Shown here: positions 9,013 through 18,800 of the stretch, in pieces
Layout of the letters: each line of letters starts with the position of its first letter
Position numbering within the stretch: the first letter of the stretch is position 1
Assembly (NCBI RefSeq): GCF_900168205.1
Contig: NZ_FUZE01000002.1
Location: 352,154 to 416,153, forward strand
Direction: 5' to 3'
DNA: 64,000 nt
DNA from: Chryseobacterium balustinum
GTDB lineage: Bacteria; Bacteroidota; Bacteroidia; Flavobacteriales; Weeksellaceae
Translations under genes and position numbers: made by a program
The notes under the pieces: generated by a model
What the model saw: the letters and a program-made list of their open reading frames with translations, nothing else
Database searches by the model: none
What the model was told of the DNA's origin: nothing

Positions 9013-9040
9013 GGCCTATCTGTTCAGATAGGTCTTTTTT
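9013..9040 (+). terminator. Intrinsic terminator
   Basis: GGCCTATCT and AGATAGGTC pair around a 4-base loop, followed by TTTTTT. It closes the small unit at 8892. Confidence 0.8.
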
Positions 9041-9339
9041 GCTACCCTATTTTCAGCTTTTCAATTATTCGAAAAACTTCTGTTGTTCGATGATGAAAGT
9101 TGGATTTTTTCTTTAAACGCGAAGTTTCTTATAATTTAGACTGTATATTTTCAGTGAGCAAAAAAATAGCGACAAAGTCGCTGATGAAGTACGCTTCTTA
9201 AAATCAATTTTATTGATTTAGTCTTTGTCCTCTTAAATTTAGCTTAAGTTTTAATAAATCTTTGCGTCAAAAAATTCAAAAAAAATATCACTCAACAATA
9301 TTTCAGAAGTTTAAAAATCAACAATTTAAATTTAACAAA

Positions 9340-11406
9340 ATGAAATACAATACACGAAATATAGGGATAATAGCACACGTCGATGCCGGAAAAACCACTC
9401 TCACGGAAAGATTGCTTTATTACACAGGAATGATCCATAAAATTGGAAACGTAGACGATGGAAATACCACGATGGATAAAGACATTCAAGAGAAAAACAG
9501 AGGAATAACGATTTCATCTGCTGCGATTTCCACACAATGGAAAAAAGATCAGAATGTTTTTAATATCAATATTATTGACACTCCAGGACACATTGATTTC
9601 GCAGTGGAAGTTGAACGTTCTTTGAGAGTTTTGGACAGCGTAATTGCCGTTTTCTGTGCTTCTTCGGGAGTGCAGCCACAAACGGAAAACGTTTGGTTTC
9701 AAGCCGAAAAACATGGAATTTCAAAAATATGTTTCATTAATAAGATGGACAGAATCGGAGCTGATTTCTTTGCCGTTTTAAATGAAATCAAAACTAAACT
9801 CAATGCAATTCCTTTGGTTTTGCAAATTCCAATCGGTTCAGAAGACAATTTTGAAGGCATTATTGATTTAATTAAACAAAAAGCGTTGTATTGGATGGAT
9901 GAAAACGGTGAAACAATTATTGAAAAGGAAATTCCTAAAAATTATCAATCAGAAGCCAACGAATGGAGAATCAAATTAATGGAAACTTTAGCCGAATTTG
10001 ACGAAACTTTTTTTGAAATATTCATGGATTCTGAAACTAAAATTTCTGAAGAAATGATTTTTGAAGCGATACAAAGAACTTGTCAGTCAAGGAGTTTAGT
10101 TCCTGTTTTATGCGGTTCTGCTTTTAAAAATAAAGGCGTTCAACCCTTACTTGATGCGATTGTAAGTTATCTTCCTGCTCCGAATCAATTGCCTTCTATT
10201 AAAGGAAAAGATGCCAAAACGGAAGAAACAATCGAGCTTGAAAGAAATGAAGAAGAAACTTTTTCAGGGTTGGTTTTCAAGGTTGTGATTGATAAACACA
10301 TGGGAAAATTGGCGATGCTCAGAATTTATTCAGGAAAAATCAATTCTGGAGACAATGTTTTGAATGTGAGAACAGCTGAAAATTTCAGAATTTCGAGGAT
10401 TTTACAGATGCAATCGGACAAAACGTTAACTATTGAAGAAGGAAAAGCCGGAGATATTGTTGCCTTAACAGGAATAAAAGATGCGAAAACAGGAGATTCT
10501 TTATCTTCCATTAAAAGACCTGTCTTGCTTGAATCTATTACGATTCCAGCTCCGGTTATTCGAGTTTCAATTGAACCGAAAACGAATGCTGATGAAAAAT
10601 CTTTCGGTTTGGTTTTAGCCAAAATTCAGGAAGAAGACCCTTCGTTGGTTGTTGAAAGAGACAAACAAACGGGAGAAACTTTATTGAGTGGTTTGGGAGA
10701 ATTGCATCTTGAAGTAACTTTAGAAAAAATAAGATTGACTCATGGAATTGAAATCAATCAGGGAAAACCTAAAGTTTCTTACCGGGAAATTTTAACCGAA
10801 ACCAGAAGGCACAGAGAAAAACTTTCCAAACAAAACGGTGGAAGCGGACAATTTGCCGACATTACTTTTGAAATTGGACCTCGTGAAGACAACGAGATTG
10901 GTTTGAAGTTTATCAACCAAATCAAAGGCGGTGTAATTTCGAATGAGTTTATTCCGTCTATTGAGAAAGGTTTCAGAGAAGCGATGGAAAATGGAACTTT
11001 GAGCGGAAATCCTCTGGAAAGTATGAAAATTACACTTTTGGATGGATCTACTCACTCGGAAGATTCTAAAGCTTATGATTTTGAAATGGCTGCGAGAGAT
11101 GGTTTTAGAGCGATTGCGAAAAGCTGTAAACCGAAATTATTAGAACCAATCATGCAGGTTGAAATTCAAAGCATTGAAGAATACACCGGAGTTGTGACTG
11201 CCGATATCAACAAACGAAGAGGAATAATTACTTCGATTGATGAAAAATCAGGAAGAAAAATTTTCGCAGCGGAAGTTCCTTTGGCTTCTACTTTTGGATA
11301 TATTTCTGATCTGAGAACTTTGACAAGCGGTAGAGCTTCGATCAGCATGAAATTGTCGCACTATGCTTTAGTGCCTGATTTCATTGCGAATACATTAATA
11401 ACCTAA
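9340..11406 (+). CDS. fusA: Elongation factor G paralogue (translational GTPase)
   Basis: A 688-residue EF-G-type GTPase. G1 is AHVDAGKTT, the switch I region has RGITISSA, G3 is DTPGHIDF and G4 is NKMD; all are intact, so GTP hydrolysis is expected. Domains II to V follow at normal length, including LSGLGELHLEV (domain III) and the domain IV segment with YREIL. It is probably a second EF-G copy: it stands alone, not in the rpsL-rpsG-fusA operon, and has unusual switch I spacing. It could be specialised for ribosome recycling or stress. The longest frame starts at TTG 9262; the ATG at 9340 (MKYNTRNIGI) matches the family start. Confidence 0.93.
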   Translation: MKYNTRNIGIIAHVDAGKTTLTERLLYYTGMIHKIGNVDDGNTTMDKDIQEKNRGITISSAAISTQWKKDQNVFNINIIDTPGHIDFAVEVERSLRVLDSVIAVFCASSGVQPQTENVWFQAEKHGISKICFINKMDRIGADFFAVLNEIKTKLNAIPLVLQIPIGSEDNFEGIIDLIKQKALYWMDENGETIIEKEIPKNYQSEANEWRIKLMETLAEFDETFFEIFMDSETKISEEMIFEAIQRTCQSRSLVPVLCGSAFKNKGVQPLLDAIVSYLPAPNQLPSIKGKDAKTEETIELERNEEETFSGLVFKVVIDKHMGKLAMLRIYSGKINSGDNVLNVRTAENFRISRILQMQSDKTLTIEEGKAGDIVALTGIKDAKTGDSLSSIKRPVLLESITIPAPVIRVSIEPKTNADEKSFGLVLAKIQEEDPSLVVERDKQTGETLLSGLGELHLEVTLEKIRLTHGIEINQGKPKVSYREILTETRRHREKLSKQNGGSGQFADITFEIGPREDNEIGLKFINQIKGGVISNEFIPSIEKGFREAMENGTLSGNPLESMKITLLDGSTHSEDSKAYDFEMAARDGFRAIAKSCKPKLLEPIMQVEIQSIEEYTGVVTADINKRRGIITSIDEKSGRKIFAAEVPLASTFGYISDLRTLTSGRASISMKLSHYALVPDFIANTLIT

Positions 11407-11408
11407 AA

Positions 11409-11444
11409 AACGAGGGCTGTAAATTTTATTTTGCAGTCCTTGTT
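11409..11444 (+). terminator. Terminator of the EF-G paralogue
   Basis: An imperfect stem (AACGAGGGCTGTAAA against TTTTGCAGTCCTTGTT) starts 3 bases after the stop. The rest of the gap to 11685 is AT-rich with no feature I can name. Confidence 0.6.
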
Positions 11445-11685
11445 TGGTTATTAAAAACTTTAGATTATCATTCAGATTCTACTTCATTTATTGAGCATAT
11501 TATTCAAGAGATTTTAGATTAAGAATAATAAATTTCTTTAAAAATCCTCCAAGCGTAAATATTATTTTAAACAAAACAACAGACAATCACATATTTTAAC
11601 AAATAAATCACAATTAAAACAACTATTATTAGATTAAAAACTAAAAATAATAGCAAAAACACAGAAATTACTCAAAAACTATAAG

Positions 11686-11693
11686 TATATTTG
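11686..11693 (+). promoter_or_regulatory. -7 promoter box of the LamG protein gene
   Basis: TATATTTG matches TAnnTTTG, 23 bases before the ATG. Confidence 0.55.
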
Positions 11694-11716
11694 AGAAACC
11701 ATTAAAATTAATACTC

Positions 11717-12652
11717 ATGAAAAGAATCTTTCTACTATCTTCAGTTCTATTTTCTTTATTCGCAAAAGCACAAACGCCAGCTTATGTTCCGTCTTCAGGA
11801 CTAGTTGCCTGGTGGGGTTTTAGCGGCAGTGCAATCGATTACAGTGGGAATTCAAATGATTTAACTGTCAATGGAGCAACGTTGACGGCAGACCGTAACG
11901 GAACCGCAAATTCGGCATACGCTTTCAACGGAAGTAGCGGACATTTAACAAGATCCACTCTTTCTTACAATTTTGCACAAAGCGGAACTTATTCAATATC
12001 ATTTTGGATGAAAAAAACCGGAAATTCTGAAGGCGTAGCAATGATGAGTGGCTCAAACACAGGAGGCAACTTCATTTGGCTTCTACAATGCGATGCTACA
12101 AAAACTATTTTTGGAACCAATAAACAAGGAGAATCCTGGACTTGGGCAAACGGACCCAATTATTCTACCACCGCATGGGAACATTTCGTAGCCGTTTACA
12201 ACGCTCAAACCATGCAGCTTTACAAAAACGGAACCTTAGTAGCAACCACTACGAACACCTACACCAACTCAACATCAGCCGCAATGCCTTTTTATATTGG
12301 AAGAGCGATTGGCGGTGGAAATATTGCTGCAAGTATTGATGATGTAGGAATTTGGAGCAGAGCACTTTCTACAACTGAAATTGCACAATTATACAGCAGT
12401 AATCTTTCAACAAGTGATATAAAATCTACAAAAGCCAATATCAGTATTGCTCCAAACCCGGTAAATGATATCCTGTATGTAAATATTCCCTTAAAAGGTA
12501 AAAATACATACAAGATTATTGATGTTAACGGCAGAGCAGTATTAAAAGGAGAATTAAATGATTCAAAAAACATTAATGTTTCTCTTCTTACAAAAGGAGC
12601 CTATTTCCTTGAAGTTGAAGGCATATCTAGTTTAAAGTTTATAAAAAAATAA
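11717..12652 (+). CDS. Secreted LamG/concanavalin-type protein with T9SS sorting tail
   Basis: 311 residues. An N-terminal Sec signal peptide ends at AKAQ. Residues about 27-225 form a LamG-like jelly roll: GLVAWWGFSGSAIDYSGNSND, AYAFNG, YSISFWMKK, WEHFVAVYN, LYKNGTLV and SIDDVGIWSRALSTTEIAQLY. About residues 235-311 are a type A T9SS C-terminal domain (ISIAPNPVNDILYVNIP, YKIIDVNGR, GAYFLEVEG, then KFIKK). It is therefore expected on the cell surface or outside the cell. LamG domains often bind glycans; no catalytic domain is present, so adhesion is the likely role. Monocistronic. Confidence 0.9.
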   Translation: MKRIFLLSSVLFSLFAKAQTPAYVPSSGLVAWWGFSGSAIDYSGNSNDLTVNGATLTADRNGTANSAYAFNGSSGHLTRSTLSYNFAQSGTYSISFWMKKTGNSEGVAMMSGSNTGGNFIWLLQCDATKTIFGTNKQGESWTWANGPNYSTTAWEHFVAVYNAQTMQLYKNGTLVATTTNTYTNSTSAAMPFYIGRAIGGGNIAASIDDVGIWSRALSTTEIAQLYSSNLSTSDIKSTKANISIAPNPVNDILYVNIPLKGKNTYKIIDVNGRAVLKGELNDSKNINVSLLTKGAYFLEVEGISSLKFIKK

Positions 12653-12660
12653 CAAATAAA

Positions 12661-12695
12661 AACCGCTTCAATTTGAATCTTGAAGCGGTTTTATT
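12661..12695. terminator. Bidirectional terminator
   Basis: AACCGCTTCAA pairs with TTGAAGCGGTT, followed by a T-rich tail on the plus strand. It lies between the convergent LamG and SulP genes. Confidence 0.85.
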
Positions 12696-12716
12696 TTTAT
12701 CAATCATAATCCTCAA

Positions 12717-14255
12717 TCATTTCTGCGGCATCACCTTATAGGTAGTATCTTCCTGAATATTTACTTCAATTACTGCTTCAGCATTTTTCAACATTTTCCG
12801 ACAATCTTCGCTAAGATATTTTAAATGTAATTTTTTGTTTTGCTGAGCATATTTTTTAGAAAGCTTGTCTAAAGCGTCGATTGCACTCATATCAACAATT
12901 CTGCTTTCTTTGAAATCAATAACCACTTCCTCTGGATCATTTTCAGGATCAAATTTATCGGTAAAGGTGGTAACAGAACCAAAAAAAAGAGGTCCGAAAA
13001 TTTCATAATATTTTACACCATTTTCATCAAAATGCTTTCTTGCACGAATTCTTTTGGCATTATCCCAGGCAAAAACTAGGGCTGAAATAACCACTCCAAT
13101 TAAAACAGCTAAAGCCAGATTGTGCAAAACTATCGTGATTAAAGCTACTGTAATTCCCACAAAAATATCTGATTTTGGCATTTTATTGACAATCCTAATC
13201 GAAACCCATTGAAATGTACTTATTGCAACCATCATCATTACACCCACCAAAGCAGCCATCGGAATTTTTTCTATAAACGGAGCTCCGACAAGGATGATAA
13301 TTAAAATAGTAATGGATGCAATTATTCCAGAAAGTCTAGCCCTTGAACCGGCATTTAGATTTACCAAAGTTTGGGCAACCATTGCACAACCTCCCATTCC
13401 ACCGAAGAATCCGTTTGTAATATTAGCTAAACCCTGAGCGACAGATTCTTTATTGGCACTTCCTTTTGAATTGGTAATTTCATCGACCATTGACAGCGTC
13501 AAAAGAGATTCTATCAAACCAACACCTGCCATAATCAAAGCATAAGGAAAAATAATCTGCAAAGTTTCTAATGAAAAAGGAAGCTTTGGGATATGGAAAC
13601 TTGGTAAACTACCACTTATATTGGCAATATCGGCCACTGTCTTCGTATTAACTCCAAAGCCTAAAACGATTCCAAAAACAACTAATATCGCAACTAAAGA
13701 AGCAGGAACTACTTTTGTTATTTTTGGAAAGAAATAAACAATAGCAATCGTTAAAGTCGTTAAACCCAACATGATATATAAAGATGAGCCTTGCAACCAA
13801 CTTACTACTCCATTTGTATCCGTAATTTTAAACTGTTCCACTTGAGCCATAAAAATAATGACGGCTAAACCATTTAGAAAACCATACATTACAGGCTGCG
13901 GAATGAGTCTAACAAATTTTCCTAATTTAAAAATCCCTACAAAAAGCTGTAAAACTCCGGCTAAAATTACGGTGGCAAAGAGATATTCTATTCCGTGAGA
14001 TTGTATTAACGCAATTAAAACAACGATTGTTGCTCCTGCTCCGCCGGAAACCATTCCTGGACGGCCACCCAAAACCGCAGTTACCAACCCCATCATGAAA
14101 GCTGCATACAATCCGACTAATGGAGAAAGCCCTGCCAAAATTGCAAATGAAAGCGATTCTGGAATCATGGTCATCGCAACGGTAAAACCAGCTAAAACCT
14201 CATTTTTAAGATTTATTTTTTTGGAAAAGTCAAATAAAGCTAAAGACGGCATCAT
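12717..14255 (-). CDS. SulP-family anion transporter with STAS domain
   Basis: 512-residue SLC26/SulP transporter: about 12-14 membrane helices with the family sequence AGFTVAMTMIPESLSFAILAG near residue 20, LVGLYAAF, and GGMGGCAMVAQTLVNLNAG near 290. The C-terminal STAS domain (about 415-505) includes DFKESRIVDMSAIDALDKL. Family substrates are sulfate, bicarbonate or other anions; the sequence does not decide which. It stands alone on the minus strand. A second Met at codon 2 makes the exact start ambiguous by one residue. Confidence 0.92.
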   Translation of the reverse strand: MMPSLALFDFSKKINLKNEVLAGFTVAMTMIPESLSFAILAGLSPLVGLYAAFMMGLVTAVLGGRPGMVSGGAGATIVVLIALIQSHGIEYLFATVILAGVLQLFVGIFKLGKFVRLIPQPVMYGFLNGLAVIIFMAQVEQFKITDTNGVVSWLQGSSLYIMLGLTTLTIAIVYFFPKITKVVPASLVAILVVFGIVLGFGVNTKTVADIANISGSLPSFHIPKLPFSLETLQIIFPYALIMAGVGLIESLLTLSMVDEITNSKGSANKESVAQGLANITNGFFGGMGGCAMVAQTLVNLNAGSRARLSGIIASITILIIILVGAPFIEKIPMAALVGVMMMVAISTFQWVSIRIVNKMPKSDIFVGITVALITIVLHNLALAVLIGVVISALVFAWDNAKRIRARKHFDENGVKYYEIFGPLFFGSVTTFTDKFDPENDPEEVVIDFKESRIVDMSAIDALDKLSKKYAQQNKKLHLKYLSEDCRKMLKNAEAVIEVNIQEDTTYKVMPQK

Positions 14256-14981
14256 TATATATTATAATATTATTGAAAATTACATAAATTAATTATTAAA
14301 TATAAAATAGTACATAAATAAACTATTTTATATTTTCATTTAATCAAAAAAGAATTTTATTATTCCTTTTGCAAAAATAAGACTTCTCAATTACTATTAG
14401 GTCAACAAAGATTACTATTCATCAACTGTTGAATTGTATTGTATTGAAAATGTATAAGAAAGAAGTAATATGAATTTTGATAACATTGCATTATACCCTA
14501 TTTTAACACCCTATTATCAACATAAATTAAATTTTATTAACGTACGAATAAAAAAATAATAGTGATTTATTCGTCTTTTTTTTTAAATTTGAAAAACAAA
14601 CAAGACAAGTATTAAATATATTTGAACAATATTATATCAAATCGTCTAGTATAACAGCGATAGAGAATTTTTAATAAATTTAATTAATATCAAATTTTTA
14701 TTAAATCACTCTTTAAGTAATTGTTGTAAGATTTGAAATCATTATTCAGATTATATATATAATTTTATATTTTGTTTGCAAACCAATCACAAAACACAAA
14801 TTGCTGAAAATCAATTTTTTACAATCAACCAAACATTAAAATTGTAAAGTAATTAGACAGCTATTTTTAAGAGCAACTCACAACCATGTAGAAATTGTTT
14901 CACAATTTAATTACAGGGCTCTCAAAATCATTCATTTACTCCACAAATACGATTAATTTAAAAAAAAGCGATTATCAATAA
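14256..14981. other. 726-base AT-rich intergenic region
   Basis: It separates the divergent SulP and HTH genes and must hold both promoters. I see runs of A/T, a TTTGCAAA palindrome near 14776 and no reliable frame, RNA or strong hairpin. No promoter box matches TAnnTTTG well enough to name. Confidence 0.4.
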
Positions 14982-15401
14982 ATGTTATACAAAAACATAC
15001 ATATAGGTAAGTACATTAAGGAAATGGTAGACCACAAAAACATTTCTATAGAAAGAATCTGTAATTTTCTTGCAAAAGATGAAGAATTTGTTGAGAACAT
15101 ATACGAAAGCAAATCAATAGACACAGATATCTTATTAAGATGGAGCAAGCTGCTAGAATATGATTTTTTCAGGTTATACAGCTCACATTTGATACTATAT
15201 GCTCCCCCAGCAGCAGTAAACAAAACCGACACTCCAAAATCTGACAAAACACCACAATTCAGAAAAAACATTTACACTCAGGAAATAAAAAATTTCATTT
15301 TAAGCAAAATCGAGTCTGGAGAAATGACTCAAGCTGAGGTAATTAAAGAATATTCTATTCCAAAGAGCACATTACACCGTTGGATTCAGAAAAAAATATA
15401 A
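14982..15401 (+). CDS. Small transposase-like HTH (Psq-type) protein
   Basis: 139 residues with two recognisable parts. Residues 1-75 form a helical domain (YIKEMVDHKNISIERIC, DILLRWSKLLEYDFFRLYSS) seen in a family abundant in Chryseobacterium. Residues 95-139 form a helix-turn-helix (EIKNFILSKIESGEMTQAEV, IPKSTLHRWIQKKI) of the kind found at the N-terminus of IS3-type transposases. No DDE catalytic domain follows and no terminal inverted repeats flank it, so it is better read as a DNA-binding regulator than a transposon. It is followed at 24 bases by a second HTH gene. Confidence 0.65.
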   Translation: MLYKNIHIGKYIKEMVDHKNISIERICNFLAKDEEFVENIYESKSIDTDILLRWSKLLEYDFFRLYSSHLILYAPPAAVNKTDTPKSDKTPQFRKNIYTQEIKNFILSKIESGEMTQAEVIKEYSIPKSTLHRWIQKKI

Positions 15402-15424
15402 TCAACCAAAATCACACTATTTTT

Positions 15425-15757
15425 ATGAGACCAAATTACAACAGGATCTACCAAGATCTTTTACAACAACAGTATCCGGAAAAGCTGGAATGCCCTAAAA
15501 TTAAAGAACATTTAGGCAGATTAGACTCAACGGAAGAGATTTTAAAGCTGAATCAAAGACTTTTTAAACAAAACAAAGAGACTTCTAAAACCAACCAGCA
15601 GCTTAAAACCTACGACAAAAAAACCATGATGAAGCTTCTGACTTATCAGAAAAAGCACGATTTCTCTACCAGTTTTATGTCGAGAAAATACAACATCAGC
15701 CGAACTACTTTTTCTAAATGGAAAAAAATACTTGAAAAAGAGCTTCAGCCAATTTAA
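15425..15757 (+). CDS. Small HTH protein paired with the upstream gene
   Basis: About 110 residues from ATG 15425. The longer frame begins at TTG 15380, inside the preceding gene. The C-terminal 50 residues are a helix-turn-helix: MKLLTYQKKHDFSTSFMSRK followed by NISRTTFSKWKKILEKEL. The N-terminal half is charged and Gln/Lys-rich without a known fold. It shares the transposase-type HTH style of its neighbour, so the pair may act together. Function unknown. A terminator follows the stop at once. Confidence 0.6.
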   Translation: MRPNYNRIYQDLLQQQYPEKLECPKIKEHLGRLDSTEEILKLNQRLFKQNKETSKTNQQLKTYDKKTMMKLLTYQKKHDFSTSFMSRKYNISRTTFSKWKKILEKELQPI

Positions 15758-15769
15758 AAGTATAACAAA

Positions 15770-15800
15770 AAAAACACTACATTTTCAGTAGTGTTTTTTT
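15770..15800. terminator. Bidirectional terminator
   Basis: AAAAACACTAC pairs with GTAGTGTTTTT around a 7-base loop. It separates the plus-strand HTH pair from the convergent AAA+ ATPase gene. Confidence 0.85.
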
Positions 15801-15810
15801 ATCATCCATT

Positions 15811-18800
15811 TCAATTTTTATTTAAAACATCTTTTATTCCATCGAGACCTTCGCTGAATTGAGCTAATAATGCAATCACCTGCATCATTCGGTCATTTTC
15901 ACCTAAACCTTTTATTGATTTATTCTTTACAAAAGTTTTTTTAATTTCTTGCCAACGCGAATTTTCATCTTCCGAAAGTATATTCATCAATTCCTTCAAT
16001 TTAAGCATATTCGCTTCTGCTCCGGTTGTTAATGTTTGAGATTCATTTTGGTAATGATTTAAAACAATCTGCAGTACTTCTTCCTCTTTTAAAATCGGCT
16101 GAATCTGTGTAATGAGTTTATTCATATTTCGGTAAGAACCCTGTAGTTTGAAAGATGGTTCGTTACGATAATCATCAGACATAGCCGCAGAAGCAATGTA
16201 TTGCTTATTCACTTTTAAAACAATATTTCTTACTTTCAAGATGTTTTCGAGTACCTTTCTAAAATCTGAAATTTCGTTTGAACTAAAGTTTCCTGCCAAA
16301 TCTACATTCGGAGAATTAGACTGAACACTGTCATACAAATGATACAGATTTTCCATTCCAAACTGAGTCAATCGGGTAAGATAATCGTTTGACATCAAAG
16401 AATTTTCAATCAAACTTAAATCAAACAACTCAGTTTTATTGCCTGAAATTTCGCCTAAATTATAAGTATCGGAACGGTTTGCCAACATATCAGGAATTTT
16501 GAATTTCTCACCGCTTTCAGTGTAAGGATTTCCGGCCATCACCAAACAGAAACGTTTTGACCTTAAATCATAGGTTTTACTTTCACCATTGTAAATCCCT
16601 TCAATCTTTCGCTGTCCGTCTGCCAAAGAAATAAATTTCTGTAAAAATTCCGGATTACAGTGCTGAATATCGTCAAGATATAACATCACATTATCACCCA
16701 TTTCCAAAGCCAAATTCAACTTTTCAAGTTCCTGTTTTGCTCCTGCATTTTTTGCTTCGCTCGGATCTGTGGAAACAATATCATGACCAATTGACGGGCC
16801 ATTGATCTTTATGAAAACCAATCCCATTCGATCTGCCATATATTCCATCAACGTAGTTTTTCCGTAACCAGGAGGCGAAACGAGGAGCAACATTCCCATT
16901 CTGTCGGTACGTTTATCATTTCCTACTGTTCCTAATTGTTTAGCCAAATTGGCACCAATCAACGGAAAATAAACATCGTTAATCAATCTGTTTCTTACAA
17001 ATGAACTTAAAACCTGCGATTTGAAAGTATCAATTTTCAAGGCTTTCTTTTTATCGTTTACCCATTTTGCTTTTAATTCCTGAAACTGCTTGTATTTCGG
17101 AACAACCACTCCATTGAAATGAGTTAGACGAGCTGTAAATTCATAATAATTTAAACTGTAGTCAAGATCTTTTTCTAAAGATTTCAAACCTTTAAGAATC
17201 GCTTCATAAGCGATATGAAGAATGTTTTTAGTATCAAAATGTTGTGTTACAAAAAACACAGCCGTTTCTTTTTTAATATCATCTTCAAAATTGAGTTCTG
17301 AATTAAATAAAAAGGCATTTAAAGCACTTTCAGCAATAGAAAAACAAGCAGCTGGATACTTTTTCAACGCATCGAGCTGGTCGATAAATTCGAGGTCTTT
17401 CCCTTTTTCTTTGAGATCTTTTAAAAATGATTCATATAATAAACCTGCTTTTTCTGAAACTAAAAAGGCAGATTTGTTTTCTTTTCTTAAATAAAATGCA
17501 GCATTCAGACAATTTACCTCAGCAAAAAGATGATTAGCCAAAGCAAATGATTTTATTTCACTCGATAATTCATCATTAAGATACTGAAAACCTTTATCCG
17601 TCGTAAATGATTTTGAAACCAATGCTGCAGCCTCAAACTGTTTCTGATAATACTCTTTTTTTTCTTCATTCAGAAAATACCAAAATAATTGCGCTAAAGC
17701 CCGTTCTTTCGGAGTAAACTGCATCAATCCTAATTCATTATGCATTTGCTGAAGTTTTGAAACGATTGTCAATGCATCTTCATCGTGAATTCCTTTCACC
17801 AAACCTTCCCCAAAATGCTCCGTCATAAACTGCTGAATTGCAATTCGGTTTTGTTCTTCGGTATTGATATTTTTATTGTTTAAAAAAACATTCCATGCTA
17901 AATATTCGAAGCGTTTTACATTAGAATTTTCAGAAATATATTCCTGATTCCAGACTTCTTTGTAATCTAAAATGGTTTCAAAATTCAATGGCTCATAAAA
18001 TCCGGTTCCTGTCAAATGATAATAATACTGCGCATTTCTCAACACCAAAGTAAGATCTAATTTCTGACGGTTGACTGCAAATTTGTAATCACCTAAAGCA
18101 ATCACATTGTCACCGTCGGCATAGATTTCTTTTTTATCTTTAAGCTTTCTGACCGCTTCCTGCTGAGAAGTTTTCAATAAAGTCTGAATTTCTTCCGCTT
18201 TTGCAGAATCCTCAAAATCCATCAACTGTCGGGAAATATCTCTGATTTTTTCAACCATTAAATCGGTAGCGAAATATCCGTTTATCTCATTTTCAGAATC
18301 AAAAGACTCACCTTTCGTCTGAACAGATTTTAAAATTCGTTGTGCAGAATCGTATAAACTTTGAGTCCGTTTATTTCTAGACTCCGTTAACTGAACTCTT
18401 TTGTTTTGGAAATGACTATAAACCTCTTCTCTTTTTTCACCAATTTTCTCGATAAATTCATCAAAATCAACAAATTTTGTTTCCATTTCCTCCAACTGAA
18501 TGGAAAGTTTGGTTAAATATTCATCACATTTTTCGGGAGTTTGAGACAATTCAAGAAAGTTAATCACTGACTGATCAAACAACGTCATTTGTGCCTGAAA
18601 ATCTGCAGATAATTCTTTACCTGAAATTTCTCTTTTTCTTTTAGAAAGTTCTAATCTTTCCTGATTTAATCTTGCAAAAATCACAGAAATATTTTCAATA
18701 ATCTGTGTCGATTGTGAAGTGTCTTCAATTTTTAAATTATTGACAATATCAACCAAAAGTTCAAGTTGCCCAGATAAATTATTGATTTCTTCCTCAATGG

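Larger units (their letters stand above)
8633..9339. other. Intergenic region between the ter operon and the EF-G paralogue
   Basis: The very AT-rich 8640-8870 should carry the ter operon promoter on the minus strand; I could not place it. A plus-strand unit follows with a 28-codon frame and a terminator (8892-9040). At about 9110-9195 there is a degraded copy of the dispersed repeat also seen at 4290. The last 80 bases are the EF-G leader. Confidence 0.5.

Noticed and set aside
9340..11406. Ribosome-protection tetracycline resistance protein (TetM/TetQ type)
   Set aside because: Length of 688 and the domain IV sequence resemble EF-G, and the loops diagnostic of TetM could not be recognised.
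14982..15757. Insertion sequence
   Set aside because: Only HTH parts are present, no DDE domain, no terminal inverted repeats or target duplications seen.
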